Source: Coenobita brevimanus (taxonomy: Eukaryota > Arthropoda > Malacostraca > Decapoda > Coenobitidae). Taken from it: 64,000 bases of DNA. Below the pieces are notes generated by a model that saw only the letters and a program-made list of their open reading frames with translations, searched no databases and had not been told where the DNA came from. The stretch is taken from the NCBI GenBank assembly GCA_032717465.1, contig CM064697.1, forward strand, positions 8,104,533 to 8,168,532. The letters are read 5' to 3'. Shown here piece after piece: positions 53,711 through 64,000 of the stretch; positions within the stretch are counted from its first letter, which is position 1; each line of letters begins with the position of its first letter. A program made the position numbers and the translations under genes.

Positions 53711-54660
53711 GCTGCTAGACAGGTGCTACACTCCCGCCAGGGTGGTGGAGGGATGCAAGCAGACGTTTCGGAGGGGCAGTGACCATTGACACAGCAGTAC
53801 AAATGAGATAAACATGCAACAGTTGTAGTCAGATGGAATAAAAATTGGCACGCTGCATCACTATGTGCCACTGATGCAATATGTCGAGATGTTTCAAATA
53901 ATTTTTGGCCTGCACCAGGAGCATGCATTTATTTATTTTCTTCCTGCAGTTCTTTGGTTGTGTGTTTAGTATTTGGATTAAAACTTGCAGCAATATTTCA
54001 CTCATTGGCAAAGCAACTGACGTTAGATTTAAAAAGCACAATTAAATTTACTACCTCTCAAATATCGGAAATTATAAGACTGCCTTGTCAAAATCAAGCT
54101 GTTTTTCCTTAGTCTTAAAAGGCGATAAACTCTACTCCACTACACAAAATATTGAAACATTTATAATATAGAAGCATTTACATTAAAGATACATTTATTG
54201 GAATAAAGAAAATATGGTCAGCACATAAAAATATATAAGTAATGGATGTGGGATCATGAAGGGCCGCAATATATTAAAATCTACACGAGTGAAGTTCTGC
54301 TGAAAAATCATATGGTCTGACTGACTGGCCAAGAGATGCTCCCACATCCACAAATACTGTACAGTGCATATACAGATGTCCTCGTTTAGCCACAGGTATG
54401 GCCTAAACTAACAGAATTCTCACCATACAACGGGTAATGGCAAATTCTGCAACCTGACTAAGCTTTACAGAAACACTTATCAACATAAAAAAAAAAAAAG
54501 AGGGGGGGGAGATGTAACACTAAGAAAAAAAAAAATAAAAAAATGATACGGGGGATAGGGATTGCATTGTTTGAAAAAATAAATACGTAGATACGAGGGG
54601 TTGCACTGATTTAAAAAAAAAAAAATGGAGAGGGGCGGGAGAGGGGTTGCATTGTTTGAT
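53711..54660. other. No gene recognised; A-rich runs
   Basis: Several A-runs at 54488-54500, 54524-54541 and 54614-54625. Degenerate repetition of GGGGGATAGGGATTGCATTG-like words at 54550-54660. Confidence 0.45.
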
Positions 54661-54670
54661 GGTCCTTAAC

Positions 54671-54700
54671 TATGAGGTAAGTGTCTCCTTGGTTACTTTG
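54671..54700 (-). repeat. Motif B copy, minus strand, partial
   Basis: GTGTCTCCTTGGTTAC, partial match to the GTCTCCTTGGTTACTAGTC consensus. Confidence 0.5.
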
Positions 54701-54724
54701 TTTATTTTCCTATTGCTTACAAAG

Positions 54725-55520
54725 GCTTCAACATGCCTGCATAAGTTAGCCTTGGTCACCTAATGGCATCTCTCCATACTACTTGATCTCTGGCAGTCTC
54801 CCTGTCCAGTCCCGTATCCCTGAGGTCTCACTCTGACTTCATCCCAGGTCTTTTTTTTAGTCTGCCTCTCACAACTCGACCCTAAACAATCACAGCTCTC
54901 ACCCTCCATCCTCTCCACATGTCCATACCATCTCAACCTACCCCTCCTCATCACTACATCAATACATTCAAGTCCCATTCTTCTTCTCAACTCTTCAACT
55001 GCAGTCCTAACACCCTTCCCAAGGCCTGTCATTCAAGGATGCACTACAAACAAATCTAATCATTGTCATTACTGTATGTTTAAGCCTATGAACATCCTCA
55101 TCCTTCACTGCCCAGGTCTCACATGCCATATACAAAGATCCCCTAGCACTGAGGGAGAGCCCTCTCAATGTCAGGAGGCAACAGCTCCCTGAACTTCCTC
55201 CAGCCACTCCTTATCCTAGCCACACAGCTAACACCAGCTCCACCTCCAGCACATTTCATGTCCTAAAAAAAAAAAAAAAAAAAAAAAAATCCTACACTCA
55301 ACAGCAAGACTAATCCTTTCATGCCTGAAATCTCCATATGCTCCCCCCCACACACTGCACACACCATGTCAGCATTTTTCACAGTCTACCTCTAACACCA
55401 CATACACAGCCTCTCACCAACACTGAACAAATTGTAATTCCTTCCCACACCCTAGTGGTAATCCACACATGGCCACACTTCCTCAGCTTTGACAGTACCA
55501 CCACCAGCCCTAGATACCAT
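54725..55520 (-). mobile_element. LINE2 3' part with finger remnant
   Basis: Minus-strand blocks: finger region near 55330-55470, a CVEEF-equivalent region split by an A-run at 55266-55289, GLSLSARGSLYMACETWAVK, and RMGLECIDVVMRRGRLRWYG (55032-54760). The family 3' end is AAGGCTTCAACATG on the + strand. Confidence 0.82.
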
Positions 55521-55810
55521 CACCCTTGGTTACTAGTCGTATCAACCCTCCAATCACACTACACACTGCCATCAACTGAGACAAAAGGGAACAGGGATCT
55601 GTCAGGTTTGATAACATGCTATAACAAATTTAACAGACAATGGAGAAAGTTGCCTTCATGAGGTGGCAGTCTCCTTGGTTATGGCTACTAGTCATATCAA
55701 TGTGCTATGGCAATACACTTTACAGGTACAGGAGGCTTGCTTTCATGTGTCTCCTTGGTTACTAGTCCTGCACGTGGTAGGTGACTGATCATCCACTCAC
55801 TTGATATACA
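55521..55810 (-). repeat. Three minus-strand copies of motif B (one with motif C), then a SINE head-like segment
   Basis: + strand words: CCCTTGGTTACTAGTCGTAT (55523), GCCTTCATGAGGTGGCAGTC plus TCCTTGG (55652; C then B), and GTGTCTCCTTGGTTACTAGT (55747). The last is followed by GGTAGGTGACTGATCATCCA plus CTCACTTGAT, resembling the SINE-A head. Confidence 0.68.
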
Positions 55811-56239
55811 GTGCAACCTCTTAAATTAGAAGTTCTTGTGTCCTTTTGATACTTTTGAAAAATTTGAACTTTTTAATAAAGCATTTCTGTGGCTGTCTTA
55901 ATTCTCATGGTTTAGACATGCTTTTGACACAAGCTTTGTTGTCTGGGCTAACTAGCTGGCTTCAGGCATCCTATTTTCCATTGTTAACACTACCATTTAT
56001 CTCATCTCTTAACTCAAGGATCAGTACAATAATCACTACAAACCATGAAGTGTTTCTTTCACATTTCCTTTCCTCATTTTGTGTATGTCCCCTTGTTCTA
56101 AAACAATTTGCAGTTGTATTCATATTTAACATCAATCAGTAAGTTGTAAGGGACAGTAATTATGCATTCATTTATTTACGTAAAAGCTACAGTACTGAAC
56201 ATGAATATTTACATCTTTCAGCAACCACCATCCACTCCT
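55811..56239. other. No feature recognised
   Basis: AT-rich unique sequence; the 98-codon frame at 55846 has no family resemblance. Confidence 0.4.
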
Positions 56240-56445
56240 TGATGTAGCACTGCACACTATCTCCATCATTATTTTTGTTTCTGTCCTCCTCTCTCCCTAT
56301 TTCTCACATCTTTCCTGTCAATTTTTATTACTCCTTCCTTTTCAGGTGGCTTTACATTGAGTAAATGCCTAATGGTTTCCTGTAAGCCAGAAAACCATTT
56401 ACAATGCTGGGTGGTAACCATATAACCAACCCATACTTGATACTA
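56240..56445 (+). mobile_element. SINE-B 5' and core part
   Basis: TTTTGTTTCTGTCCTCCTCT, TTTTCAGGTGGCTTTACATT and ACAATGCTGGGTGGTAACCA; the 3' part is missing. Confidence 0.75.
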
Positions 56446-57355
56446 CACTTCACATATTGTGCACTGATTACACAGTTTATTTTATGACATTTTAAGATAC
56501 GTACAATTACTGCCAGTCTGCATTACTATAATCTTGCAGAAATATTGCAATCTCAGTGATGAAATACATAAGTACATTGTGTGTGTGTGTGTGTGTGTGT
56601 GTGAAAAAAAAAAAAAGGGAAGATGGTGGTGGTTTATATCTACTCAAAAATAGATTGCACAGTGGTTTAACTGTGATGCAAATGATCTATTAGAATTGAC
56701 ACTAAGACTGCTGCCTACCAACAATCATGCTTCAGTCAAAATTGATTAAAATCAGTTGACGTCTGACATGTGGTGTTGCATGGTGTTGTGTGATAAAGGA
56801 ATATTTACCATAATTCCACTCAAAAACTTAAAAACCTTATCACACTGCTCTGTAATGTCATACACTGTCAGGTTTACCACCACCGCTATCTTTGACAACA
56901 CCTGCAATGAGTCTCTAGTTTCAGTTGGTACAGCACTGAGAACTGTCAAATTTGTCATACATGGTAGTTTCCATCACCAATCATTTCACAACACACACAC
57001 ACTAAGTACTTGTGGCTGCATTCTTATACTGCATCATTTTTGTTCCCAGAACTGCATTAATTGGTAAAGCCAGGACACCTGTTTGAAGCCACAATTATGG
57101 TCAAATTTGGATATGATAAAACTGACTCAAATAAGAAAGAGCTTACCCAACAGGAAGAAAGGAAATTATCATTATGGGTGACCACACACTTTATGGTGAG
57201 GTCATCAGTACCAGATGGGTGTAGCTAGGAATTTTTTTTTTTTACTAGTCTCTGGTTATTTCTGAGCTAAGTTTGGGAAATAAAAATGACATTTTTCATA
57301 AATTATATCAATTGAACTTTAGAGGTTTGCAAATTTTTGAGGTTGCACTGTAGTA
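56446..57355. other. Unassigned; (GT)n at 56578-56603
   Basis: No gene recognised. The 103-codon frame at 56756 lacks family resemblance, and its reverse strand frame overlaps it equally. Confidence 0.4.
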
Positions 57356-57550
57356 CTACCTATTCTTCCTTCAACTTTATCATTCTGTTTGTCCTCACTC
57401 CCTACTTCTCCCTTTCCTTCCTGTCACTTTTTCTCTTCTTTCCACTTCATGTGGTTTTACACCAGGTGACAGGCCTAATGGTTTCCTGCAGCCCAGGAAA
57501 CCATTTACAATGTTGGGTGGTAACCATATCACCAAATAATGGGGTGATGT
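57356..57550 (+). mobile_element. SINE-B 5' and core part
   Basis: CATTCTGTTTGTCCTCACTC, GGTTTTACACCAGGTGACAG, GTTTCCTGCAGCCCAGGAAA and TGTTGGGTGGTAACCATATC. Confidence 0.75.
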
Positions 57551-57825
57551 AACCTGCTATGGTGCTCACGTTAACTGGATTATGCAAATGCAGCATCCAT
57601 CCAGGAACCAAACCTCCACACTATTCAACGCACCTTGCCGTTGCAGGGCTCTGTCTGCCACAGGGGAACACTGGTTCACTAAATGAGGTGGCAAGGCTGT
57701 TGCTTGCCAGTGGTTGATGGGTCTGCTTGGCCAGGCAGACTGGGGTTGATCAACAACATACTTCAATTCATAATGCCATCAAACAAAACATGCCCCAATT
57801 CCCTCCCTTATCTTCCTAGGATGGT

Positions 57826-57935
57826 GAAGTACACGAGTCTCCTTGGTTACTAGTCTAATACCTCCCTATCATCCCATAAAGGAAAATGGTGGACTACAGG
57901 ATAAGGGCCAATGCAGCCAGCAGACCAACATGTTC
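57826..57935 (-). repeat. Motif A and B copy, minus strand
   Basis: On the minus strand: TCCTGTAGTCCACCATTTTC, then ATGGGATGATAGGGAGG and 5 bases on GACTAGTAACCAAGGAGACT. This copy shows A directly followed by B, fixing the order A-B-C of the parent element. Confidence 0.7.
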
Positions 57936-58345
57936 CTGTTCAGATAAGCCTGGCCACAAAATACATCACTTCAGCACTACCATATAAACCAGCCAGGGAA
58001 CACAACGACAATTACTTGCATTTAACGTACATGAAAACAGCACTTCTTCATGACTAGCATAAACGAGGACTTTCTGTACACACAACTATAGTTCTTTCAC
58101 TTAAACTTGGCCAAGACATATCCTTTGACAACTGACTTAACTTAGTTCAGTAGCAAAGACACTACAACCTTTCCACTGCACTGCATGACTAAGATCACTA
58201 ATTTTCATCTAATACAGTATAGCTAAACACGATTCAAAGATGGTAATTTTAGGTCGTTGAAGCCTTTCCACAGCACTTCTTCGTGACTAGCAAGGTATTT
58301 CTTCGTGACTAGCAAGGTATTTTAAGGCCAAGTTAAAGCAAAATG
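57936..58345 (+). repeat. Motif D, four copies
   Basis: CAGCACTTCTTCATGACTAG (58039), CACTGCACTGCATGACTAAG (58176), CACAGCACTTCTTCGTGACT (58272) and a 24-bp partial tandem TTCTTCGTGACTAGCAAGGT (58302). The last is followed by ATTTTAAGGCCAAGTTAAAG. Confidence 0.65.
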
Positions 58346-58570
58346 ATTGAGATGCAGTTTTAACACATTACCAATCTTCTTCACACATACAGCATATTCC
58401 TCTACCCAGCTGGCTTCATCTTGCCATCTTGATATCTTCATAGATCTTGTTGGATGCCATCTGTTTCCTGCAAATACAACAACACATTAGCTGTACTTTT
58501 ATCTACACCAACACCCACTGACCTAACCTACAACACCCACTAACCTACTCTACACCTACACCCACTGACC

Positions 58571-58571
58571 T

Positions 58572-58622
<51 letters not shown>
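58571..58622. repeat. (CA)n microsatellite
   Basis: About 26 CA units; preceded by three degenerate ACCCACTGACCTAA words. Confidence 0.97.
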
Positions 58623-58626
<4 letters not shown>

Positions 58627-58799
58627 ACCTTCAAACACCAGCCAACTGGATTACCTAAACTCAAGATCACAAGTTTAAATTCTGTACCTAAACAACAAGA
58701 GCCTATCTGCACAGACTGCAGTCAATATTTAAGCTTCTCTTTCAAACTCAGAATGTGAAACTTGTATTAAAATGCCTCCTTATGGCCAAAACTGACAAC

Positions 58800-59020
58800 T
58801 GTTTAATAATCAGCTGATGCAACAGCTGACCTATCAAATCAAATCAAAATTTCAAGCTGAGCAACTTTGCATTTCATAAGCCACTACAATGCTTCCTTAA
58901 AGTCAAACTGAAATGCACCCAATAGTCAGCTTAGGCAATGGCTGACATGATAAATCAACAAAAGTTCAGGCTGAGCAGCTTTGTATTTCATAAAATCACT
59001 CAAAGCTCTCCAAGAGCAGA
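58800..59020. repeat. Tandem duplication of about 113 bp
   Basis: AATCAGCTGATGCAACAGCT...TTTCAAGCTGAGCAACTTTG (58808) and AATAGTCAGCTTAGGCAATG...TTCAGGCTGAGCAGCTTTG (58921); both then read (C/T)ATTTCATAA. Confidence 0.75.
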
Positions 59021-59126
59021 TATTTACACTTTCCTTGGAGAGAAAAAAAAAAGTACCACTTCTAGACCTGTTAGCTTTGCCACAGGTGAACAGACCTATT
59101 AATATTCCAAAGCACATCTGGCTGGA

Positions 59127-59395
59127 CCACCTTAACTCACTACACCACCAGGCACCTACAGTAAACACAGCAGCACAACCACCTGGCACATTCAAAGCAT
59201 CAGCCAACACCACCTTAACCCACTACACCACCAGGCACCTACAGTAAACACAGCAGCACAACCACCTGACACATTCAAAGCATCAGCCAACACCACCTTA
59301 ACCCACTACACCACCAGGCACCTACAGTAAACACAGCAGCACAACCACCTGACACATTCAAAGCATCAGACACCACCACCTTAACCCACTGAACG
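59127..59395 (-). repeat. 83-bp tandem array (about 3.2 copies) with a box-A-like word
   Basis: The unit CACCTTAACCCACTACACCA...CAAAGCATCAGCCAACAC repeats with an 83-bp period (CCTACA ends at 59160, 59243 and 59326). Its minus strand contains TGGTGTAGTGGG, which fits the Pol III box A consensus and resembles the SINE-A box A region; no box B is seen. Confidence 0.9.
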
Positions 59396-59789
59396 ACTTA
59401 GACGATGGCCAGATTTAGAAAATGGCAGAAACTGTAACCACTGCAAATACACCTAAAGATAATTCACCATACTCCCAGAGTGCTTTATCCATCTATATCT
59501 ATTTATCTATATCTACTGAAGTAATTCTGGAGACTATTTCAAAGTCTGCATTACATGAGAAAGCTACTACAGTTCAAAAAATCTTCCCAAACAAGAAATG
59601 AACAAAGTAAGGGAACCATTCAGTGCAAGATGCCTGGCCACTGCAGTTAAGAGCATGTCACAGTAGGAAGCACCAATGAACCAGCACCAGGGAACCAGCA
59701 CCAAGTTACACTGGCTACATGGCACCAAGACTGGCATGGGAGCAGCTTTGGCCATGAAGACCCTTGGTGATGAAACAGTTTGGTGTTAA

Positions 59790-59936
59790 TGCACAAGGAG
59801 GAAGGCAGGATAGGGAGGAAGGCAGGATAGGGAGGAAGGGGAGGATAGGGAGGAAGGGGAGGGGAGGGAGGAAGGGAGGGGAGGGAGGAAGGAGGGGAGG
59901 GAGGAAGGAGGGGAGGGAGGAAGGAAGGATGGGGCA
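59790..59936. repeat. G-rich GGGAGGAAGG minisatellite
   Basis: Repeats of GGAGGGAGGAAGG and GGATAGGGAGGAAGG, with many GGG/GGGG runs at short spacing on the + strand (G-quadruplex potential). Confidence 0.93.
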
Positions 59937-60107
59937 GTGTTAATGGCAGGGCCTTAAACTATCCATGGCATAATACCAAATGTCTAGCCTGATAGTAGGG
60001 GGGAAATGTTGGGCCAAAAGAATTATGGAACAATCAAGAAAAGGTGGACCAGTAGAGAGAGGAGAGGAAGGGGAGAGAAAGGAGATACAGTCACTGGTAT
60101 AAGGAAA

Positions 60108-60482
60108 AGAAGTCACAGGCAGGAGGAGAAAGACACAGGCAGGAGGAGAAAGACGCAGGCAGGAGAACAAAGACGCAGGCAGGAGAACAAAGACACAGGC
60201 AGGAGGAGAAAGACGCAGGTAGGAGAAGAAAGTCACAGGCAGGAGGAGAAAGACTCAGGCAGGAGAAGAAAGTCACAGGCAGGAGGAGAAAGACACAGGC
60301 AGGAGAAGAAAGACGCAGGTAGAAGGAGAAAGACGCAGGCAGAAGGAGAAAGACGCAGGCAGAAGGAGAAAGACGCAGGCAGAAGGAGAAAGACGCAGGC
60401 AGAAGGAGAAAGACGCAGGCAGAAGGAGAAAGACGCAGGCAGAAGGAGAAAGACGCAGGCAGAAGGAGAAAGACGCAGGCAT
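60108..60482. repeat. 20-bp minisatellite, about 19 copies
   Basis: The unit AG(A/G)AGGAGAAAGACGCAGGC repeats with the last nine copies nearly identical. Because the unit is 20 bp, all three frames are open and give the same repeated peptide; not a gene. Confidence 0.97.
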
Positions 60483-60544
60483 TTTGTAAAAAAAAAAGAA
60501 AAAAAGTCAGATTAATTCAAACTTACACAGTACTTCCAATTCCC

Positions 60545-60725
60545 TGACTCCCCCAACATCTCTTCCTTAGTGATATATTTTTGGTTTTATTCTTGCTACT
60601 ACTTGGCAACTTTTACAACTCAGGGGCTGGTACTCTTGATGCACCTCCCCTAACACCTCTTCCTTATTGATTTATTGTTTTATTCTTGCCACCACCAGGC
60701 ATTTTAAAACTCAGGGAGGACTTAC
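60545..60725. repeat. 100-bp tandem duplication
   Basis: CCCCAACATCTCTTCCTTAG...TTTTATTCTTGCTACTACTT and CCCTAACACCTCTTCCTTAT...TTTTATTCTTGCCACCACCA. The second half resembles the TTGTTCTTG.TG.CACCAGA word near the candidate exons at 32.3, 35.0 and 35.3 kb. Confidence 0.75.
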
Positions 60726-60760
60726 AGCTCTGATGGGGTTAATAAGCCTAAGCATCTTCA

Positions 60761-61555
60761 GTTCAAAAAATACAGGATTAATAGACTCTGGAAATATTGC
60801 TTATTGTATCGTTTATATAGACTCTGGAAATACAGCTATCGTATCGTTTATACAGACTCTGGAAATACAGCTATCGTTATCGTTTATATAGACTCTGGAA
60901 ATATAGCTATCGTATCGTTTATATAGACTCTGGAAATACAGCTATCGTATCGTTTATATAGACTCAGGAAATACAGCTATCGTATCGTTTATATAGACTC
61001 TGGAAATATAGCTAGTCAGTATCGTTTATACAGCACTCTGGAATTACAGCGCCATCGTATCGTTTATACAGACCTCTGGAAATACAGGTATCGTATCAAA
61101 ATTTATATAGACTCTGGAAATATAGCTATCTTATCTATTTATACAGACTCTGGAAATATTGCTATCGTAATCATTTATAATACAGACTCTGAAAAATACT
61201 GTTATCGTATTGTTTACATAGACTAAAATATTGTTATCGTGTTGTTTTATATACAGCAGACTCTGGAAATATTGCTATCGTATCGTTTATATTCACTCTA
61301 GAAATACTTTGGCTCTCGTATCATTTATATAGATTGGAAATGCAGCTATCGTATCGTTTATATAGACTCTGGAAATATTGCTATCGTATAGTTTATGGAG
61401 ACTCTGGAAAATACAGCTATCGTATCGTTTATATAGACTGGAAATACAGCTATCGTATCATTTATATAGACTGGAAATACAGCTATCGTATCATTTATAT
61501 AGACTGGAAATACAGCTATCGTATCGTTTATATCGACTTTGGAAATACTAAATTG
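60761..61555. repeat. 35-bp minisatellite, left part
   Basis: The unit GTATCGTTTATATAGACTCT, then GGAAATACAGCTATC, about 22 copies with substitutions and small indels. The array is continued at 63056-63190 after a LINE3 insertion. Confidence 0.95.
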
Positions 61556-63055
61556 TGTAGTGAAATGCTGAAGCATGGGAGAGATAGGAGGTAGTAGAAT
61601 GGATGTGGAAGATGTGCAGATTGCCCCTGGGAGGAAGGTAGAGGTCCCAGAGGATTGGAAGATCAGGTATAATTATTCCCTTGTACCAAAGGAAAAGGGG
61701 AAAAAGAAGTGTGTGGTAATCAGTAGGGGTATTTGTCTTCTTAGTATAATAGGGAAAAGTGTATGGTAGGATTAACTTATTAGGACAGAGTTAGAGAAAG
61801 AGCAGAGAAATTAGTTGGAGAAGAACAGGGAGGCTTTAGGAAGGGAAGAGGTTGTGTAGATCAGATATTCATTCTCAGATCTTTAGTGGAAAAGTTTCCA
61901 GAGAAGGGAAAGAAGTTGTAGCATGCAGCTTTCATGGATTTGGAGAAAGCATATGACAGGGTGGATAGACTAGGATTGTGGGGAAAGTGGATAAGAATAT
62001 ATGGAGTAGATGGGAAGGGATTGTTGAATGCTGTGAAGTTAGTATGTACGATGGATTGCGAAGGCCGCTGCAGGTGCGTGTGGATGGTGAGACTAAGTGA
62101 ATTTTTCTCTTTGAAAGTTGGGTTGAAACAGGGATGTGTCATGTCTCCATGGCTATTGTTCAATCTGTACATGGATGGGGTAATAAAGAGAGGTACAAGG
62201 TAGGGTAGTGGATGTTGGAGAGGTGGCCCCACTGGTGAGAGAGAGGATAGTGTTTTGGAAACTCCCTGTACTGTTGTTTGCAGATGATACTGTGTTGTTG
62301 AGTGAAGACGATAGTGGGGAGCTGCAAGGCTTGGTGGATGAGTTTGGGGAGAGTGTGTGTAAGAAACGGAATCTTAAAGGTGAATGTAGGGGAAGAGTAA
62401 AGTGATGGTCTTTGAGAGAGTGTGAAGTCAGGTGAATGTACAGCGAGGTTAGGATGATGAGGAATTGGAAAATGTGAGTACGTTTAAGTACTTGGGTAGT
62501 GTGGGATGAGTAAGGATGGAGGTTTGGAGGGTGAAGTGCTTGAAAGGGTACAGCAGGGGAAGAAAGGTTGCTGGTTCTTTGAAAAGCAGTGATAAGAAAC
62601 AGGGAAGTGAGCATGGAAGTGAAAAAGTTAATACATGAGCAGCATATTGTGGATACCAACTCTAACGTACGGGAAGTGAAGCTTGGACGTTGTTGGAAGG
62701 ACACAAGTCAAGAGTGAGAGCCGTGGAAATGAGTTATTTAAGGAGGAGCCTGTGGAGTCACATTGGAGGAGACGAGGCTGACGAATGAGGATATAAAAGC
62801 AGCGTTGTGGTGTTGATGTGGATGTGATAGGAAGCGTTATGAGTAACACACTGTGGTGGTTTGGCCAAGTGGAGAGTGATGGAGGGGTGAAAGAGAGGGA
62901 GGGGGGAGGCCGAGGATGAGATGGAGAGGTATATGAGAGAGGGGGTGAGGTTGGGAGCAGGGGAGAGAAATGAGCGGGGGACAGGGCGACTTGGAGGAGT
63001 TTTGTTTGTGGCCTCCCAAAACGGGATTGAGGCTTCGGGCAATAGCTAGATAGAT
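61556..63055 (+). mobile_element. LINE3, 5'-truncated copy inserted in the 35-bp array
   Basis: Blocks in order: VPEDWK, EEQGGFRKGRGCVDQIF, AFMDLEKAYDRVDR, FFSLKVGLKQGCVMSPW, LPVLLFADDTVLLSED and a post-RT region. The 3' end follows (CCAAAACGGGATTGAGGCTT, then CGGGCAATAGCTAGATAG). Many indels; inactive. RT motif residues (first Asp, FADD) are kept. It is the longest LINE3 copy in the window. Confidence 0.88.
61934..62203 (+). pseudogene. LINE3 reverse transcriptase core
   Basis: 90 open codons: MDLEKAYDRVDRLGLWGKWI, LSEFFSLKVGLKQGCVMSPW and LFNLYMDGVIK. It contains the motif A aspartate (MDLEKAYD) and the QGCVMSPW motif. The FADD motif follows in another frame at about 62270-62300. Confidence 0.82.
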
Positions 63056-63190
63056 AGAAAGAAATACAGCTATCGTATTGTTTATATAGACTCTGAAATA
63101 TTGCTCTCGTATCGTTTATATAAACTCTGAAATATTGCTCAAGTATCGTTTATATAGACTCTGGAAATACTGCTATCATATCGTTTATAA
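63056..63190. repeat. 35-bp minisatellite, right part
   Basis: Four further copies, starting AAATACAGCTATCGTATTGT directly after the LINE3 tail. Confidence 0.93.
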
Positions 63191-63395
63191 AGGCTCCAAC
63201 ATGCTTGAATGCATCGGTTTTCTTATAACTTAATAGAAGCTCTCCACACTGCTCAATCTCTGGCAGCCTCCCTCATTCAGTCCTAGCCCTAAGGTCACAC
63301 CCTATGGCCTCTCTCCCAGGTCTTTTTCAGTCTGCCTCTCACCCTCAACTTTGATACTTATCACCTTCCACACCCAACTGTTACTCTCCATTAAA
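63187..63395 (-). mobile_element. LINE2 3' end fragment
   Basis: AAGGCTCCAACATGCTTGAA, CTCAATCTCTGGCAGCCTCC and CCAGGTCTTTTTCAGTCTGC are the family 3' end. Confidence 0.82.
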
Positions 63396-64000
63396 AATAA
63401 AATAAAGGCATTTGAGAGAACAAGTACCAATGGAACTTAGAAATCTGCATATAAGACAAGGCTTTACTATCACACCACTGGTTTCCTAGATAAATAGCTA
63501 AGGGAAGCTTCCTTTTAGAATGGCAGGGGGTCTCCAACTGACTTGAGTTTAACCCCTAAAATAAATCATTACAGACGAGATGTCAGGGAGCTTCCTGTTG
63601 TGTGTTAATTCACTCTTGCCGCAGCCAATGGTTTTATCCAGCTCTGGGGATATTTTATTTGACTGGATGGGGTAATAATGGCTATCTGTCTTCTGTTGCA
63701 AGTCTCCAAAGACTTAAAAAAAAAAAAAAAAAAACTATATGGGAAAAGTTAAGAAAAATCTAAGGCACAAGGGGTGACAGTGGGATCATTTCCTGGAATA
63801 TGGTTGTTAGCACTGCCAATTTAACTGCAGCACACTTACTGCAAATAATTCCACAATATCTTAGCAAAATCTGAGTTTTTAATGTTCTGCATGATTCTTG
63901 CAACTTTAGCTTCCTCAGCTATTTAAGCTGTCAAGTTGCAGTGCATTTTGACTAACACCTACTGAGGCAAGTTCTGCAACCAACTGGCAATTAGCAAAAG
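63396..64000. other. No feature recognised
   Basis: Unique sequence with an A-run at 63716-63734; no gene supported up to the window end. Confidence 0.5.

Noticed and set aside
55846..57067. Frames of about 100 codons at 55846 and 56756
   Set aside because: Composition like surrounding sequence, no family match, and overlapping frames on the other strand.
60006..60515. 169-codon frame rich in Arg, Lys and Gln (RRRKTQAEGE-like)
   Set aside because: Translation of the 20-bp minisatellite; all frames on both strands give repeated peptides because 20 is not a multiple of 3.
60108..61555. Regular repeats that might suggest a CRISPR array
   Set aside because: No unique spacers: 20-bp and 35-bp units are directly adjacent, and the sequence is a eukaryotic nuclear one with introns.

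Overview
This window is an animal (metazoan) nuclear genome segment rich in repeats. One spliced protein-coding gene is recognisable on the + strand: the C-terminal half of a WDR74 (yeast Nsa1-like) ribosome-biogenesis WD40 protein, in five exons spread over positions 1-23983, with a probable spliced 3'UTR ending near 24375. Large introns, an animal-type WDR74, several arthropod-style non-LTR retrotransposons, SINEs with short-tandem-repeat tails, TTAA, PIF/Harbinger-like and pogo/Tigger-like elements, and very large pyrimidine minisatellites suggest an arthropod, most likely a decapod crustacean. That assignment is inference; no rRNA, mitochondrial or other diagnostic locus is present.

Layout. 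1-24 kb: WDR74 exons at 1-163, 13941-14042, 17829-17929, 21919-22123 and 23792-23983. The introns are filled with a pogo/Tigger-like element (1253-2797), SINE-A copies, two LINE1 copies (3.9-6.7 and 8.0-9.2 kb), a Tigger-like transposase remnant (9.3-10.5 kb), two LINE2 copies (10.7-12.7 and 19.0-21.7 kb, the second with four nested insertions) and two TTAA elements. 24-46 kb: no protein gene is recognised. This stretch mixes 3' ends of LINE2, LINE3 and LINE4 and SINEs with several unassigned, non-coding repeated motifs (called A, B, C, D and F here) and duplicated exon-like segments with good splice signals near 32.4 and 35.1 kb. These look like a non-coding transcription unit that grew by local duplication. 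47.3-49.9 kb: a 1.7-kb CCT/TTC-rich minisatellite and a C-rich degenerate repeat. 50.09-50.94 kb: five consecutive foldback (hairpin) sequences, the most unusual feature in the window. 51-59 kb: a LINE3 3' region split by a Harbinger-like element with a MADF-like remnant, minus-strand copies of the A/B/C motifs, SINE-B copies and an 83-bp tandem array. 59.8-63.4 kb: G-rich, 20-bp and 35-bp minisatellites, the last split by a LINE3 insertion.

How it works together: WDR74 should act in nucleolar 60S maturation. Everything else is mobile or repetitive DNA that has enlarged its introns and downstream flank. LINE3 probably supplies the retrotransposition machinery for SINE-B, because their 3' ends match, and each retroelement family appears to carry its own microsatellite tail. 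Coordinates of repeats are hand-read and may be off by several to tens of bases; exon boundaries of WDR74 rest on splice sites and continuous reading frame.
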